DNA of 64,000 nucleotides from Pseudomonas sp. SID14000 (GCF_002165135.1 NZ_NFZQ01000002.1:1-64000), one strand, 5' to 3'. Positions 1-8,286 are shown, counted from the stretch's first letter. Program-made: numbers and translations. The notes: generated by a model not told the origin, from the sequence alone.

Positions 1-2
1 CC

Positions 3-107
3 ACCCAAGCTCTGGTAATCCTTGCTAGAAAGCTCGCGCGGGTGGCATTCGCCCTGATGAAAAATCAGGACGAATATGTCACCAAAGGCGGGAAACTGGC
101 TTGCTGA
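3..107 (+). mobile_element. C-terminal end of an IS110-family transposase (cut by window edge)
   Basis: An open frame runs in from the window edge and stops at TGA 105-107. The last 34 codons read TQALVILARKLARVAFALMK followed by a tail ending KGGKLAC, which I recognise as the usual end of IS110/IS116/IS902 transposases. IS110 elements of P. putida (ISPpu9 and ISPpu10) are known to insert in REP sequences, and a REP begins about 50 bases downstream. Only the tail is visible, so whether the element is intact cannot be judged. The exact right end of the element is not visible because this family lacks clear terminal inverted repeats. Confidence 0.72.
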
Positions 108-159
108 AAACCATAGAATCTCCCACATGTATAGCGTCTGCCATGAATCCGGTGCGGAC

Positions 160-204
160 CCTGTGGGAGCGGGTTTACCCGCGAATGGGCCGCAAGGCGG
201 CCCC
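160..204. repeat. REP element beside the IS110 tail
   Basis: This is a P. putida-type REP: CCTGTGGGAGCGGGTTTACC followed by CGCG, then a second hairpin GGGCCGC-AAG-GCGGCCC. It separates the transposase tail from the porin gene and could also act as a terminator for the porin transcript. Confidence 0.8.
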
Positions 205-214
205 TGTACTCAGA

Positions 215-997
215 TCAGAAGTGAACCTTGACCAGGAAGCTCATGGTGTTCTGATCAGTGGTGAAGGCATCGCTGTCCTTGATGCCGTACTTGTTCTTCC
301 AGTAGTCGTACTCCACACCCACATACAGCTGCTTCTCGCCCAGGTGCAAGGCCTTGCCCAGGTCATACTTGATCTGCGGGTTGAAGTGCAGGTTGGCCTG
401 GTAGGTGCCGTGGCGGTTCTCGTCGTTGTCCACCACCCAGTCCATGAAACCGTCGATCAGCACATCGGACGAACCGACCGGAATGGTGTACGACCATACC
501 GGGGTGATCTGCCACACGTTGTCGCCGGCGCGGCTGCCGTCGGTGGTGCGGTTGTAGAAGTTCAGCTGGAAGTAGTCGAAGCCAGGGATGGCCAGGTCGA
601 AGCCAGGACCGATCAGGTACGACTCGGTATCACCTTCGCCGAACTCGTAGGTCATCGCCAGCAGCACATCCTTTACCGGGCCGAACGCCAGCTTCTGGTC
701 GAAGATCTTGCCGAAGGACAGGCGTGGGCTGATTTCGCCGTAGTAGGTGTTAGGGCCATTGCCGGCGTCTTTCTGGCCTTGATAGAAGATCTTGTCGACA
801 AAGATGAAGTTGTCGCCGTACTTCCAGCCATCAGCGTGCTCGAAGGTGACGGTTTGCTGGATCGACGGGTTGACCTTGAAGTTCTTGCCCCACAGGTAGG
901 TCAGGCTGTTGTTCTGCCATTGCAGCAGGTCGCCGGCGAAGGTGGTGCCACAAGCCAGCAGGCCGCCGGCGAGGATCAGGCTGTTGATGGTACGCAT
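215..997 (-). CDS. OmpK/Tsx-like outer-membrane channel protein (copy 1)
   Basis: A 260-residue outer-membrane beta-barrel of the nucleoside-specific Tsx/OmpK type. The start was set at ATG 997 because a typical signal peptide (MRTINSLILAGGLLACGTTF, cleaved near FAG) follows it and AAGGGAG lies upstream; the longer frame adds 71 implausible residues. The mature part shows alternating amphipathic strands and ends in VHF, the C-terminal aromatic expected for barrel insertion. It is closely related to the next gene upstream (shared motifs such as NPSIQQTVTFEHA versus NPRIQQTVTFEHA), so the two are a tandem duplication. Lying after a purine permease and purine catabolic genes, it probably admits purine bases or nucleosides; the substrate is inferred. 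Confidence 0.85.
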   Translation of the reverse strand: MRTINSLILAGGLLACGTTFAGDLLQWQNNSLTYLWGKNFKVNPSIQQTVTFEHADGWKYGDNFIFVDKIFYQGQKDAGNGPNTYYGEISPRLSFGKIFDQKLAFGPVKDVLLAMTYEFGEGDTESYLIGPGFDLAIPGFDYFQLNFYNRTTDGSRAGDNVWQITPVWSYTIPVGSSDVLIDGFMDWVVDNDENRHGTYQANLHFNPQIKYDLGKALHLGEKQLYVGVEYDYWKNKYGIKDSDAFTTDQNTMSFLVKVHF

Positions 998-1349
998 TGC
1001 GAGTGTCGCTCCCTTGATTGATCTATTGTCAGCGCTTGTTGTTGGCGCTTTTTTGTCTTTTGAGTCAGTTTTTTTCGATGGGCCACAGCTGTCTGGCAAG
1101 GGTTGAGCCAACTTTCCTGGGCTGGCAAAACCTTCCTGCTCGACTTCGTTCTGAACGGATGAAAAGGGTCTTTCAGGCTGGCAACACGTTGGCCAACCGC
1201 CCGTATTCATTGACTGAGCGGTCAGTAAACGCAGGCAGAATCCCTCCTGCCCTGATCGAGGGGGCGCGCAGATTACTGGCTTGCGCGCCTTGCCTCAAGT
1301 GCTCCGTCCTGGAGCAGAGTGGAACAAACTTGTGCGTTTGGTCAGCTTT
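998..1349. other. Intergenic region between the two OmpK-like genes
   Basis: These 352 bases separate the two porin genes and carry no convincing gene. They contain the perfect palindrome ACTGAGCGGTCAGT at 1213-1226, about 215 bases upstream of the copy-1 start. The length suggests that copy 1 has its own promoter. I could not assign -35/-10 boxes with confidence. Confidence 0.4.
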
Positions 1350-2135
1350 CTAGAAGTGCACCTTGATCAGGGCACTGGTGACGCTCTGGTTGCTGTCGAT
1401 GTTGCCTTGGCTGTCGATGCCGTACTTGTCCTTCCAGTAGCTGTATTCGATGCCCACGTACAGCTGCTTGGCGCCAAGGTTCAGGGCTTTGCCCAGGTCG
1501 TACTTGACCTGCGGGTTGAACTGCAGGTTGGCGTGGTAGGTGCCACGGCGGGTCTGGTCGTTGTCGACCACCCAGTCCATGTAACCGTCGATCAGAATGT
1601 CGGATTTGCCCACCGGGATGGTGTACGAGAAGGCCGGGGTGATCTGCCAGACGTTGTCACCGGGGCGGCTACCTTCGGTGTTGCGCAGGTAGAAATTGAG
1701 AGTGAAGTAGTTGAAGCCGGGGATATTCAGGTCGAAGCCGGGGCCGATCAGGTAGGCCTCGTTGTCGCCTTCGCCACGCTCGTAGGTCATGGCCAGCAGC
1801 ACGTCCTTGATCGGGCCGAACGCCAGCTTCTGGTCGAAGATCTTGCCGAACGACAGGCGCGGGCTGAACTCACCGTAGTAGCTGGTCACGCCTTTGCCCG
1901 GGTCGGGCTTGCCGTTGTAGAAGACCTTGTCGACGAACATGAAGGTGTCGCCGTACTTCCATTTGTTGGCGTGCTCGAAGGTTACCGTCTGCTGGATGCG
2001 TGGGTTGACCTTGAAGTCCTTGCCGTACAGGTAGGTCAGGCTTTCGCCATGCCACTGCAGCCATTCTCCAGCATGGGCGGGGAGGGTGGCCAGCAGGCTG
2101 CTGCCCAGCAAGAGGGACGAGGTGATGCGTTTCAT
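1350..2135 (-). CDS. OmpK/Tsx-like outer-membrane channel protein (copy 2)
   Basis: A 261-residue paralogue of the downstream porin. It begins MKRITSSLLLGSSLLATLPA with cleavage after AHA, continues with the family-typical GEWLQWHGESLTYLYGKDFK, and ends VHF. Length and C-terminal phenylalanine fit Tsx/OmpK-type channels. It lies 132 bases downstream of the xanthine/urate permease stop, in the same direction, so it may be the last gene of the uric-acid transcript or have its own promoter. The ribosome site is a modest GGGAACC upstream of the ATG. Outer-membrane entry of purines is the obvious inferred role. Confidence 0.86.
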   Translation of the reverse strand: MKRITSSLLLGSSLLATLPAHAGEWLQWHGESLTYLYGKDFKVNPRIQQTVTFEHANKWKYGDTFMFVDKVFYNGKPDPGKGVTSYYGEFSPRLSFGKIFDQKLAFGPIKDVLLAMTYERGEGDNEAYLIGPGFDLNIPGFNYFTLNFYLRNTEGSRPGDNVWQITPAFSYTIPVGKSDILIDGYMDWVVDNDQTRRGTYHANLQFNPQVKYDLGKALNLGAKQLYVGIEYSYWKDKYGIDSQGNIDSNQSVTSALIKVHF

Positions 2136-2239
2136 GTTGTGGTTCCCGGACTTATTGTTTTTTTGGTTTTTTTGGCGCGCAGGCGCCCCGGAAGGCCCAT
2201 TCCGGCGGGCCGACGGTGTAGCGTTTACGGCGAGGTCGA

Positions 2240-2262
2240 GGGGGCGGCAGTGCGCCGCCCCC
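2240..2262 (-). terminator. Stem-loop after the permease gene
   Basis: GGGGGCGGC and GCCGCCCCC form a nine-pair stem just downstream of the permease stop. The strand read by the permease lacks a clear U-run after it, so it may be a weak or Rho-aided terminator or an RNA stabiliser before the porin genes. Confidence 0.4.
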
Positions 2263-2267
2263 TTTGT

Positions 2268-3623
2268 TCAATGCTGGTGACAGGCTTCGTTGTGCACCGC
2301 CCGGTCGGCACCACCGAGAATGTTGAACAGTACGTTCAACACCAGGGCACTGACCGTGGCCATGGCGATACCACTGTGGGTGATGGGTTCCATCCACTGT
2401 GGCATCTGGGCGAAGAACTCCGGACGTACCACGGGGATCAACCCGAAGCCGACGCTCACCGCAACCAGCAGCTGGTTGCGACGGTCGCCGATGTCCGCCT
2501 CCTGGAGAATCTTGATCCCGGTGGCGGTGACCATGCCGAACATGGCGATGGACGCGCCGCCCAGTACCGCAGGCGGGATCGAGGCAATCAGGAAGGCCGC
2601 CTTGGGCAGCAGGCTGAGCAGGATCAGCAGCGCACCGGCCACGATGGTGACATAGCGGCAGCGCACCCCGGTCATCTGTACCAGACCGATGTTCTGGGCG
2701 AACGAGGAGTGGGTGAAGGTGTTGAAGAAGCCGGCGATGAACGATGCGCCGGCATCGCACAACAGGCCGCGACGCAGCATCCCTGGGGTGACTTCACGAT
2801 CGGTCACCTTGCCCAGGGCCAGGAACATGCCGGTGGACTCGACGAAGATGATCACCACCACCAGGCACATGGACAGGATCGGCGCCAGGCTGAAGGTCGG
2901 CATGCCGAAATGCAGTGGGGTCACCACTTGCAGCCACGGCGCGTCTTTCAGGCCCGACAGGTCGACCATGCCGATGGAACCGGCCAGGATGTAGCCCAGG
3001 CCCATGCCCACCAGCACCGACACGTTGACCCAGAAACCGCGCATGAAACGGTTGATCAGCAGGATGACCGCCAGCACCAGGCCGGCCACCAGCAGGTAGA
3101 TCGGCGAGCCGAAGGTATCTGCCTGCTGGCCGCCACCAGCCCAGTTGACCGCCACCGGGAACAGCGACAGGCCAATCGAGGTGATCACCGTGCCGGTGAC
3201 CAGTGGCGGGAAGAAGCGTACGACCTTGGACATGAACGGCGCGATCAGCATGCCGAAGAACCCGGCGGCGATGGTTGCGCCGAAGATCCCCTGCAGGCCC
3301 ACGCCGGGCATGCCGGCCATGGCCACCATGCTGCCGACGGCAGCGAAACTGGCACCCATCATCACCGGCATGCGGATGCCCACCGGGCCGATACCGAATG
3401 ACTGGATGATGGTGGCGACGCCAGCGACCAGCAGGTCGGCGTTGATCAGGAAAGCGACTTCTTCACGGGACAGCCCGGCGGCCTGGCCGATGATCAACGG
3501 CACGGCGATCGCGCCGCCGTACATCAGCAGAACGTGTTGCAGGCCAACCAGGATCAGTTGGAACAGAGGCAAGGGCTCGCGCGGCGGGGCAACTGGGATG
3601 TACGCCTTGCGTGACTTGGACAT
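2268..3623 (-). CDS. Nucleobase:cation symporter-2 (xanthine/urate permease family)
   Basis: A 451-residue inner-membrane transporter of the NCS2 (xanthine/uracil permease) family, the normal length. It has about 14 hydrophobic segments; the early LVGLQHVLLMYGG and the later VVIIFVESTGMFLALGKV are family signatures, with the conserved acidic residue in the FVEST segment. The ATG at 3623 has GAGGTGC upstream. Sitting directly after puuD and the ureide genes, it most likely imports urate or xanthine by proton symport, as UacT/XanQ-type members do; which substrate it prefers is inference. A long nested hairpin in its leader (3669-3716) may affect expression. Confidence 0.9.
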   Translation of the reverse strand: MSKSRKAYIPVAPPREPLPLFQLILVGLQHVLLMYGGAIAVPLIIGQAAGLSREEVAFLINADLLVAGVATIIQSFGIGPVGIRMPVMMGASFAAVGSMVAMAGMPGVGLQGIFGATIAAGFFGMLIAPFMSKVVRFFPPLVTGTVITSIGLSLFPVAVNWAGGGQQADTFGSPIYLLVAGLVLAVILLINRFMRGFWVNVSVLVGMGLGYILAGSIGMVDLSGLKDAPWLQVVTPLHFGMPTFSLAPILSMCLVVVIIFVESTGMFLALGKVTDREVTPGMLRRGLLCDAGASFIAGFFNTFTHSSFAQNIGLVQMTGVRCRYVTIVAGALLILLSLLPKAAFLIASIPPAVLGGASIAMFGMVTATGIKILQEADIGDRRNQLLVAVSVGFGLIPVVRPEFFAQMPQWMEPITHSGIAMATVSALVLNVLFNILGGADRAVHNEACHQH

Positions 3624-3668
3624 GCAGCACCTCGAGTTTTGTTTTTATTCTCGGATCCAAGCGGCAGC

Positions 3669-3716
3669 GTCAGGCGGCAGGCTCACTGTGAAGAGAGCCT
3701 GGGGTTTCCGCCTGAC
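3669..3716 (-). promoter_or_regulatory. Nested leader hairpin upstream of the permease
   Basis: GTCAGGCGG (3669-3677) pairs with CCGCCTGAC (3708-3716), and AGGCTC (3679-3684) pairs with GAGCCT (3695-3700) inside it. The element lies 46 bases upstream of the permease start, between puuD and the permease. It could be a processed-mRNA stabiliser, an attenuator or a structured regulatory RNA. No known riboswitch consensus was verified. Confidence 0.45.
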
Positions 3717-3764
3717 ACTGAACGCTCGATGCTTGCTTGTTGCGTGACCTCGAGGCCGGGGTTG

Positions 3765-3800
3765 CCGGCCTCTTCGCGGGTGAACCCGCTCCCACAGGGG
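3765..3800. repeat. REP element between puuD and permease
   Basis: Single REP of the type CCGGCCTCTTCGCGGGTGAA followed by CCCGCTCCCACAGG, in the gap after the puuD stop. Confidence 0.8.
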
Positions 3801-3826
3801 GGCGGTGTTATCCCGACAATTGTGTT

Positions 3827-5155
3827 TCAGTTCACCGGGGCGCCTTTGGCGATCCAGTCGCCGACGAGTTTGCGCTCTTCGGTGGTCATCTGGGTGATGT
3901 TGCCCAGCGGCATGATCTGGCTGGCGACCGCTTGCGCCTGGATGCGCGCGGCCTGGGCCTGGATCTGCTGCGGGGTGTCGAACATCACGCCGGCAGGGGC
4001 AGCGCTGAACAGTGGGCTGGTCGGTTTGGACGAGTGGCACACGGTGCAGCGTTCCTGGATGACAGTGTGGATCTTGTCGAAGCTCTCGCCGCCAGCCTGG
4101 GCCGTGGCCTGGGCAGGGGCTTCAGCCGGCGCGGCAGGTGCTGCGGCAGCCTTGGCGGCGTCCTCGGCGCGTTGCTCGGCAGCGGTCTTGCCACCTACTG
4201 CGGTCGCGGGCAGTGGCTGGTATTCGATCTTCGCTGCGGCTTGCTCAGGGCTTACGGCCATCGGTTTCGGACCGGTGACGTAGGCCAGGCAGATCATCGC
4301 CAGAGCGCCGACCGGCAGGGTCCAGGCGTACTTGTTGCTGTCGTGGCGGGTGTTGAAGTAGTGACGGATCAGGACCGCGGCTACTGCGATACCGGCCAGG
4401 ATCAGCCAGTTGTACTGGCTACCGTAGGTGCTCGGGAAGTGGTTGCTGATCATGATGAACAGCACCGGCAGGGTGAAGTAGTTGTTGTGGCGCGAGCGCA
4501 GCAGGCCCTTGGCCGGCAGTACCGGGTCAGGCGTCTGGTTGTTCTCGATCGCCGCCACCAGCTGGCGCTGTGCCGGCATGATGATGCGGAACACGTTGCC
4601 AACCATGATGGTGCCGATGATCGCGCCGGTATGCAGGTAAGCACCACGGCCGCTGAACACCAGGCTGAAGCCCCAGCATGCGGCGATGATCAGCACGAAC
4701 AGTACGGCACCGAGCAGCGCTGGCTTCTTGCCCAGGGGCGAGTCGCACAGGAAGTCGTAGATGAACCAGCCGGCAATCAGCGAGCCGATACCGATGGCCA
4801 CGCCTTCGGCACCGCTCAAGGTGCTGCCAGGGGCCAGCAGGTAAAGGGCCGGGTTCCAGTAGAACACCACGCACAGCAGGGCAATACCGGACATCCAGGT
4901 GAAGTAGGCTTCCCATTTGAACCAGTGCAGGTTCTCGGGCATTTTCGGGGGGGCGAGCTTGTATTTCTCCAGGTGGTAGATACCACCGCCGTGAATTGCC
5001 CAGAGATCACCCGACAACCCATCGCGCGGGTTGCTTCGGTTCAGGTGGTTCTCCAGCCAGACGAAGTAGAACGATGCACCGATCCAGGCGACGCCGGTGA
5101 TCATGTGAACCCAGCGAATGCTCAGGTTCAGCCATTCGTGAAGGTGTGCTTCCAC
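3827..5155 (-). CDS. puuD: Urate hydroxylase PuuD with C-terminal cytochrome c domain
   Basis: A 442-residue membrane urate oxidase that converts urate to 5-hydroxyisourate and passes electrons to the respiratory chain instead of O2. The N-terminal two thirds has about eight membrane helices starting with a helix containing WVHMITGVAWIGASFYFVW (DUF989/PuuD). After an Ala/Pro-rich linker (about residues 310-355), the C-terminal domain has the heme motif CTVCH and a distal IMPLGN methionine. The start is GTG at 5155 with AAGAGGT upstream. It lies 59 bases after allA in the uric-acid gene run. This is the cytochrome-fused alternative to soluble UOX or FAD-dependent HpxO. Confidence 0.93.
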   Translation of the reverse strand: MEAHLHEWLNLSIRWVHMITGVAWIGASFYFVWLENHLNRSNPRDGLSGDLWAIHGGGIYHLEKYKLAPPKMPENLHWFKWEAYFTWMSGIALLCVVFYWNPALYLLAPGSTLSGAEGVAIGIGSLIAGWFIYDFLCDSPLGKKPALLGAVLFVLIIAACWGFSLVFSGRGAYLHTGAIIGTIMVGNVFRIIMPAQRQLVAAIENNQTPDPVLPAKGLLRSRHNNYFTLPVLFIMISNHFPSTYGSQYNWLILAGIAVAAVLIRHYFNTRHDSNKYAWTLPVGALAMICLAYVTGPKPMAVSPEQAAAKIEYQPLPATAVGGKTAAEQRAEDAAKAAAAPAAPAEAPAQATAQAGGESFDKIHTVIQERCTVCHSSKPTSPLFSAAPAGVMFDTPQQIQAQAARIQAQAVASQIMPLGNITQMTTEERKLVGDWIAKGAPVN

Positions 5156-5214
5156 AGTATGTACCTCTTGCCGGTCACCCGCTCGGGGTATGCCCTTGAA
5201 TGACCGACCTTTTC

Positions 5215-5718
5215 TTATTGGTGGGGATTGAGGATCAGCATCTGTTCCTCGGTGAAGTAATGCTCGTCGCAGTTGTTGCCGGAACCACTGCGATCAACCA
5301 CCAGGAAGTCATCCCGCTTTTCGATCGTCAGCACCGGGTGGTGCCAGACGCCGCGATGGTAATTAACGCCCTGCCTGCCGTTACTGCGGAAGGCTCGGAC
5401 CAAGCCTGATACAGGTGCATCGCCAACTGGCGCGACCACGATCAGAAAGGGGTTGCCGAGCAGCGGGATGAAAGCCTGGCTGCCCAGCGGATGGCGTTCC
5501 AGCATGCGCACGGTCAGCGGCATGTCCAGCGCATCGGCGCGGAAGATGCTGATGATCGCCTTGTCTTCAGGCTCGGCGGTTTCGACCGTGGCGAGCTTGT
5601 GGAAGCGCATGGTCGAGCCGTTGTTGATCATGAAGTGGTCGCTGCCGTCGGTTTCGATCACGTCTCCGAAGGGGGCGAAGGCTTCTTTGGTCAGGGGCTC
5701 GATCATCAGGGTGCGCAT
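5215..5718 (-). CDS. allA: Ureidoglycolate lyase AllA
   Basis: A 167-residue cupin-type ureidoglycolate lyase that splits ureidoglycolate into glyoxylate and urea, the last ureide step. Motifs GRQGVNYHRGVWHHPVLTI and the preceding family start MRTLMIEPLTKEAFAPFGDV are diagnostic. Length matches the family. It lies 60 bases downstream of uraD and upstream of puuD in the same direction, consistent with one purine-degradation transcript. The enzyme for the preceding allantoate step is not in the window. Confidence 0.93.
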   Translation of the reverse strand: MRTLMIEPLTKEAFAPFGDVIETDGSDHFMINNGSTMRFHKLATVETAEPEDKAIISIFRADALDMPLTVRMLERHPLGSQAFIPLLGNPFLIVVAPVGDAPVSGLVRAFRSNGRQGVNYHRGVWHHPVLTIEKRDDFLVVDRSGSGNNCDEHYFTEEQMLILNPHQ

Positions 5719-5778
5719 GCGGTTATCTCTTCTATATATGTCGTTGTTCTGGATACGGCTCGAACGCTGCCGTGCCGG

Positions 5779-6294
5779 TTACAGCTGCAGCAGGCGGAAC
5801 AGGGCGATCAGGTTGATCTGCGCCAGGGCTTCCTTGAATTCGGCATCGACATCGTTGTGGATGCGTTTCTCGAAGGAGGCGAGGATCTGGTGCCGGTTGC
5901 TGCCTTTCACCGCCATGATGAACGGGAACTTGAACTTGGCCTTGTAGGCATCGTTCAGCTCGGTGAAACGGGCGAACTCTTCGGCGGTGCACTGGTGAAT
6001 ACCGGCGCCGGCCTGCTCATTGGTGCTCGATTCGGTCAGTTCGCCCTGGATGGCGGCCTTGCCGGCCAGGTCCGGGTGAGCGTTGATCAGCGCCAGCTGG
6101 TCGGCGTGGTTGGCGCTGAGCAGGATGTCGCTCATGCGCTGGTGCAGCGCCTCGATCTCGTCCAGTTCGCCCAGCTGGCCCAGGTCATAGGCTTTTTCGG
6201 CTACCCACGGCGAGTGCTCGTAGATGTCGGCGAAGGCCTTGACGAAGGCGTCACGGCCCAGGGCGGATGGCTTGAGGGTGTTGAAGGCGGTCAT
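5779..6294 (-). CDS. uraD: OHCU decarboxylase UraD
   Basis: A 171-residue 2-oxo-4-hydroxy-4-carboxy-5-ureidoimidazoline decarboxylase that gives S-allantoin. Motifs ALGRDAFVKAFADIYEHSPWV, shortened here to its N-terminal half, and the downstream FPFIMAVKGSNRHQIL are typical, as is the LFRLLQL-type end. Its ATG overlaps the puuE stop by one base (TGATG), so translation is coupled to allantoinase. It works between HiuH and PuuE. Confidence 0.93.
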   Translation of the reverse strand: MTAFNTLKPSALGRDAFVKAFADIYEHSPWVAEKAYDLGQLGELDEIEALHQRMSDILLSANHADQLALINAHPDLAGKAAIQGELTESSTNEQAGAGIHQCTAEEFARFTELNDAYKAKFKFPFIMAVKGSNRHQILASFEKRIHNDVDAEFKEALAQINLIALFRLLQL

Positions 6295-7220
6295 CAGGCG
6301 TTCTCTTTCTTGTACGGGTGAGTGGTGTGCCAGTGGCGGGCGATGTCCACGCGACGGGCGAACCAGACCTGGTCATGGCTTTTTGCGTAGTCGACGAAGC
6401 GCTTCAGTGCGGCCAGGCGTGCAGGGCGGCCGACCAGACGGCAGTGCAGGCCGATCGACAGCATCTTCGGTGCTTCGGCACCTTCGGCGTACAGGACATC
6501 GAAGGCATCCTTCAGGTACTGGAAGAACTGCTCGCCGCAGTTGAACCCCTGTACCTGGGTGAAACGCATGTCGTTGGTGTCGAGGGTGTAGGGGATCACC
6601 AGGTGCGGCTTGCCGGTGGGGTTGTTCGGCTCCCAGTAGGGCAGGTCATCGTCGTAGGTGTCGCTGTCGTACAGGAAGCCGCCTTCCTCCATCACCAGGC
6701 GACGGGTGTTCGGGCCGGTGCGGCCGGTGTACCAGCCCAGCGGGCGCTCGCCGGTGATTTCGGTGAGGATGCGGATGGCTTCGAGCATGTGCTCGCGCTC
6801 CTGGACCTCGTCCATGTACTGGTAGTCGATCCAGCGGTAGCCGTGGCTGCAGATTTCATGGCCGGCCTCGACCATGGCGCGGATCACGTCGGGGTGGCGC
6901 TGGGCGGCCATGGCCACGGCGAAGATGGTCAGCGGCACGCCGCTGTCCTTGAACAGCTTCAGCAGGCGCCATACACCGGCGCGGCTGCCGTATTCGTACA
7001 GTGATTCCATGCTCATGTTGCGCACGCCCTGCAATGGCTGGGCGGCGACCATCTCCGAGAGGAACGCTTCGGACTCCTTGTCACCGTGCAGGATGTTGCG
7101 TTCGCCACCTTCCTCGTAGTTGAGGACGAAAGACAGCGCGATGCGAGCATTGCCCGGCCATTGCGGGTGAGGAGGGTTGTTGCCGTAACCGATCAGGTCG
7201 CGAGGGTAGTCAGCGCTCAC
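6294..7220 (-). CDS. puuE: Allantoinase PuuE (polysaccharide-deacetylase type)
   Basis: A 308-residue metal-independent allantoinase that hydrolyses allantoin to allantoate. The start was set at GTG 7220 (reads M-SADYPRDLIGYGNNPP), which has AAGGAAG upstream and matches the usual family N-terminus; a longer frame to 7304 would include an Arg-rich non-family stretch. Polysaccharide-deacetylase fold motifs LSFVLNYEEGGERN and HGYRWIDYQ are present. It is first in the minus-strand uric-acid run; the palindrome TTGTATACAA lies 75 bases upstream. Confidence 0.92.
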   Translation of the reverse strand: MSADYPRDLIGYGNNPPHPQWPGNARIALSFVLNYEEGGERNILHGDKESEAFLSEMVAAQPLQGVRNMSMESLYEYGSRAGVWRLLKLFKDSGVPLTIFAVAMAAQRHPDVIRAMVEAGHEICSHGYRWIDYQYMDEVQEREHMLEAIRILTEITGERPLGWYTGRTGPNTRRLVMEEGGFLYDSDTYDDDLPYWEPNNPTGKPHLVIPYTLDTNDMRFTQVQGFNCGEQFFQYLKDAFDVLYAEGAEAPKMLSIGLHCRLVGRPARLAALKRFVDYAKSHDQVWFARRVDIARHWHTTHPYKKENA

Positions 7221-7294
7221 TGCAGTCTTCCTTCTTGTGCGTTTGTGCGGGGTGGGCGGACCGCGTCGGGATGTCGCACCACCGGATGGGCTGA

Positions 7295-7304
7295 TTGTAT
7301 ACAA
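7295..7304. promoter_or_regulatory. Candidate GntR operator upstream of puuE
   Basis: Perfect 10-base palindrome TTGTATACAA. It fits the FadR-subfamily GntR pattern TNGT-N(0-3)-ACNA and recurs in near-identical form before hiuH, the AzgA-type permease and the GntR gene at 9919. Confidence 0.55.
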
Positions 7305-7499
7305 CTTCTGAAATCATTTGTAAGCCTGTTTTTCCGCATTTCTTCCCTTTTGTCGCCTCGGAGCGACCTGGAAAAACAGTGCAAGAAACCTGCCTGATTG
7401 GTCAGCTAATGACGTTGGCGTCGTTACCGTGCCTGTATTTGCGATCGATGGGTCGTTCACAGGCAAGAAACGCAGGGTGCGACAGATGGGGTGAAAAAA

Positions 7500-7510
7500 T
7501 TGTGTACAAT
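7500..7510 (+). promoter_or_regulatory. Candidate GntR operator overlapping a -10 box, upstream of hiuH
   Basis: TTGTGTACAA at 7500-7509 overlaps a good -10 hexamer TACAAT at 7505-7510. Binding there would block RNA polymerase, so repression of hiuH is the natural model. No clear -35 was assigned. Confidence 0.55.
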
Positions 7511-7617
7511 CTTGCGTCTGAATGTCTTAATGGCGTCATTCCCGCCTGCCGCAGGCGCTATGCTGATGCGATGGCTGAGTATTTTTTGCCCACAGATTGA
7601 ACAAGAGGCGACAAGCA

Positions 7618-7971
7618 ATGGGACGTTTGACCACACATGTACTGGATGCCGCGCATGGCTGCCCGGGCAGCTCGATCAAGGTCGAGCTGTACCGTGTCGA
7701 AGGCCAGCAGCTGGAGCTGGTGAACACCGCCCTGACCAACAGCGATGGCCGCGTCGACGCGCCACTGCTGCAGGGTGACGACTACCGTACCGGCGTTTAC
7801 CAACTGCAGTTCAGCGCTGGTGACTACTACCGCGCTCGCGGTGTACAGCTGCCGGACCAGGCGTTCCTGGATGTTGTCGTGTTGCGCTTTGGCATCGACG
7901 AGCAGCAGGAGCACTACCATGTGCCGCTGCTGATCTCGCCGTACAGCTATTCGACCTATCGTGGAAGCTAG
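7618..7971 (+). CDS. hiuH: 5-Hydroxyisourate hydrolase (transthyretin-like)
   Basis: A 117-residue HIUase that hydrolyses 5-hydroxyisourate to OHCU, between PuuD and UraD. It carries the N-terminal signature LTTHVLDAAHGCPG and ends in YRGS, the family's C-terminal hallmark. ATG 7618 was chosen over the TTG at 7597 because AAGAGG sits at the right distance and the family starts at MGRL. It is divergent from puuE, 397 bases away; the intervening DNA carries the two candidate operators. Confidence 0.95.
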   Translation: MGRLTTHVLDAAHGCPGSSIKVELYRVEGQQLELVNTALTNSDGRVDAPLLQGDDYRTGVYQLQFSAGDYYRARGVQLPDQAFLDVVVLRFGIDEQQEHYHVPLLISPYSYSTYRGS

Positions 7972-8004
7972 TTGGTCGCTAGAAGAATCTTCGTAGGTCC
8001 TTTG

Positions 8005-8033
8005 GCCCGCTCTCACACTGGCGGGCTTTTTTT
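8005..8033 (+). terminator. Rho-independent terminator of hiuH
   Basis: GCCCGC and GCGGGC form the stem, followed by seven T residues, 34 bases after the hiuH stop. Confidence 0.85.
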
Positions 8034-8088
8034 CGTCTGCTGTTTGTCGCCGGCAAGCCAGCTGCCATCCGATAGGTAGCGCGGGCCC

Positions 8089-8207
8089 TTGTAGGAGCGG
8101 CCTTGTGTCGCGAAAGGGCTGCGGAGCAGCCCCGGCAATTTGTGCATCTGCGCTGAAACCCTGGGGCTGCTTTGCAGCCCTTTCGCGACACAAGGCCGCT
8201 CCTACAA
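8089..8207. repeat. Inverted REP pair between hiuH and AzgA-type permease
   Basis: Two REP copies of the type TGTAGGAGCGGCCTTGTGTC-GCGAAAGGGC face each other across a short spacer, in the gap between convergent genes. Confidence 0.8.
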
Positions 8208-8240
8208 AAGCCAGTGCATGTCAGCAGATTGATGCCGGCC

Positions 8241-8267
8241 AAATAAAGAAAGGGCGCCGAGGCGCCC
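8241..8267 (-). terminator. Terminator of the AzgA-type permease
   Basis: Read on the minus strand, GGGCGCC-TC-GGCGCCC is followed by TTTCTTTATTT, a good intrinsic terminator 20 bases after the permease stop. Confidence 0.75.
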
Positions 8268-8286
8268 TTGGTTGGTGCAGCAGGGG

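Noticed and set aside
1281..3401. Plus-strand open frame of 706 codons opposite the porin and permease genes
   Set aside because: It is rich in His, Gln, Asp and Val in the pattern made by reading high-GC genes backward, and both opposite-strand genes are clearly recognised families.
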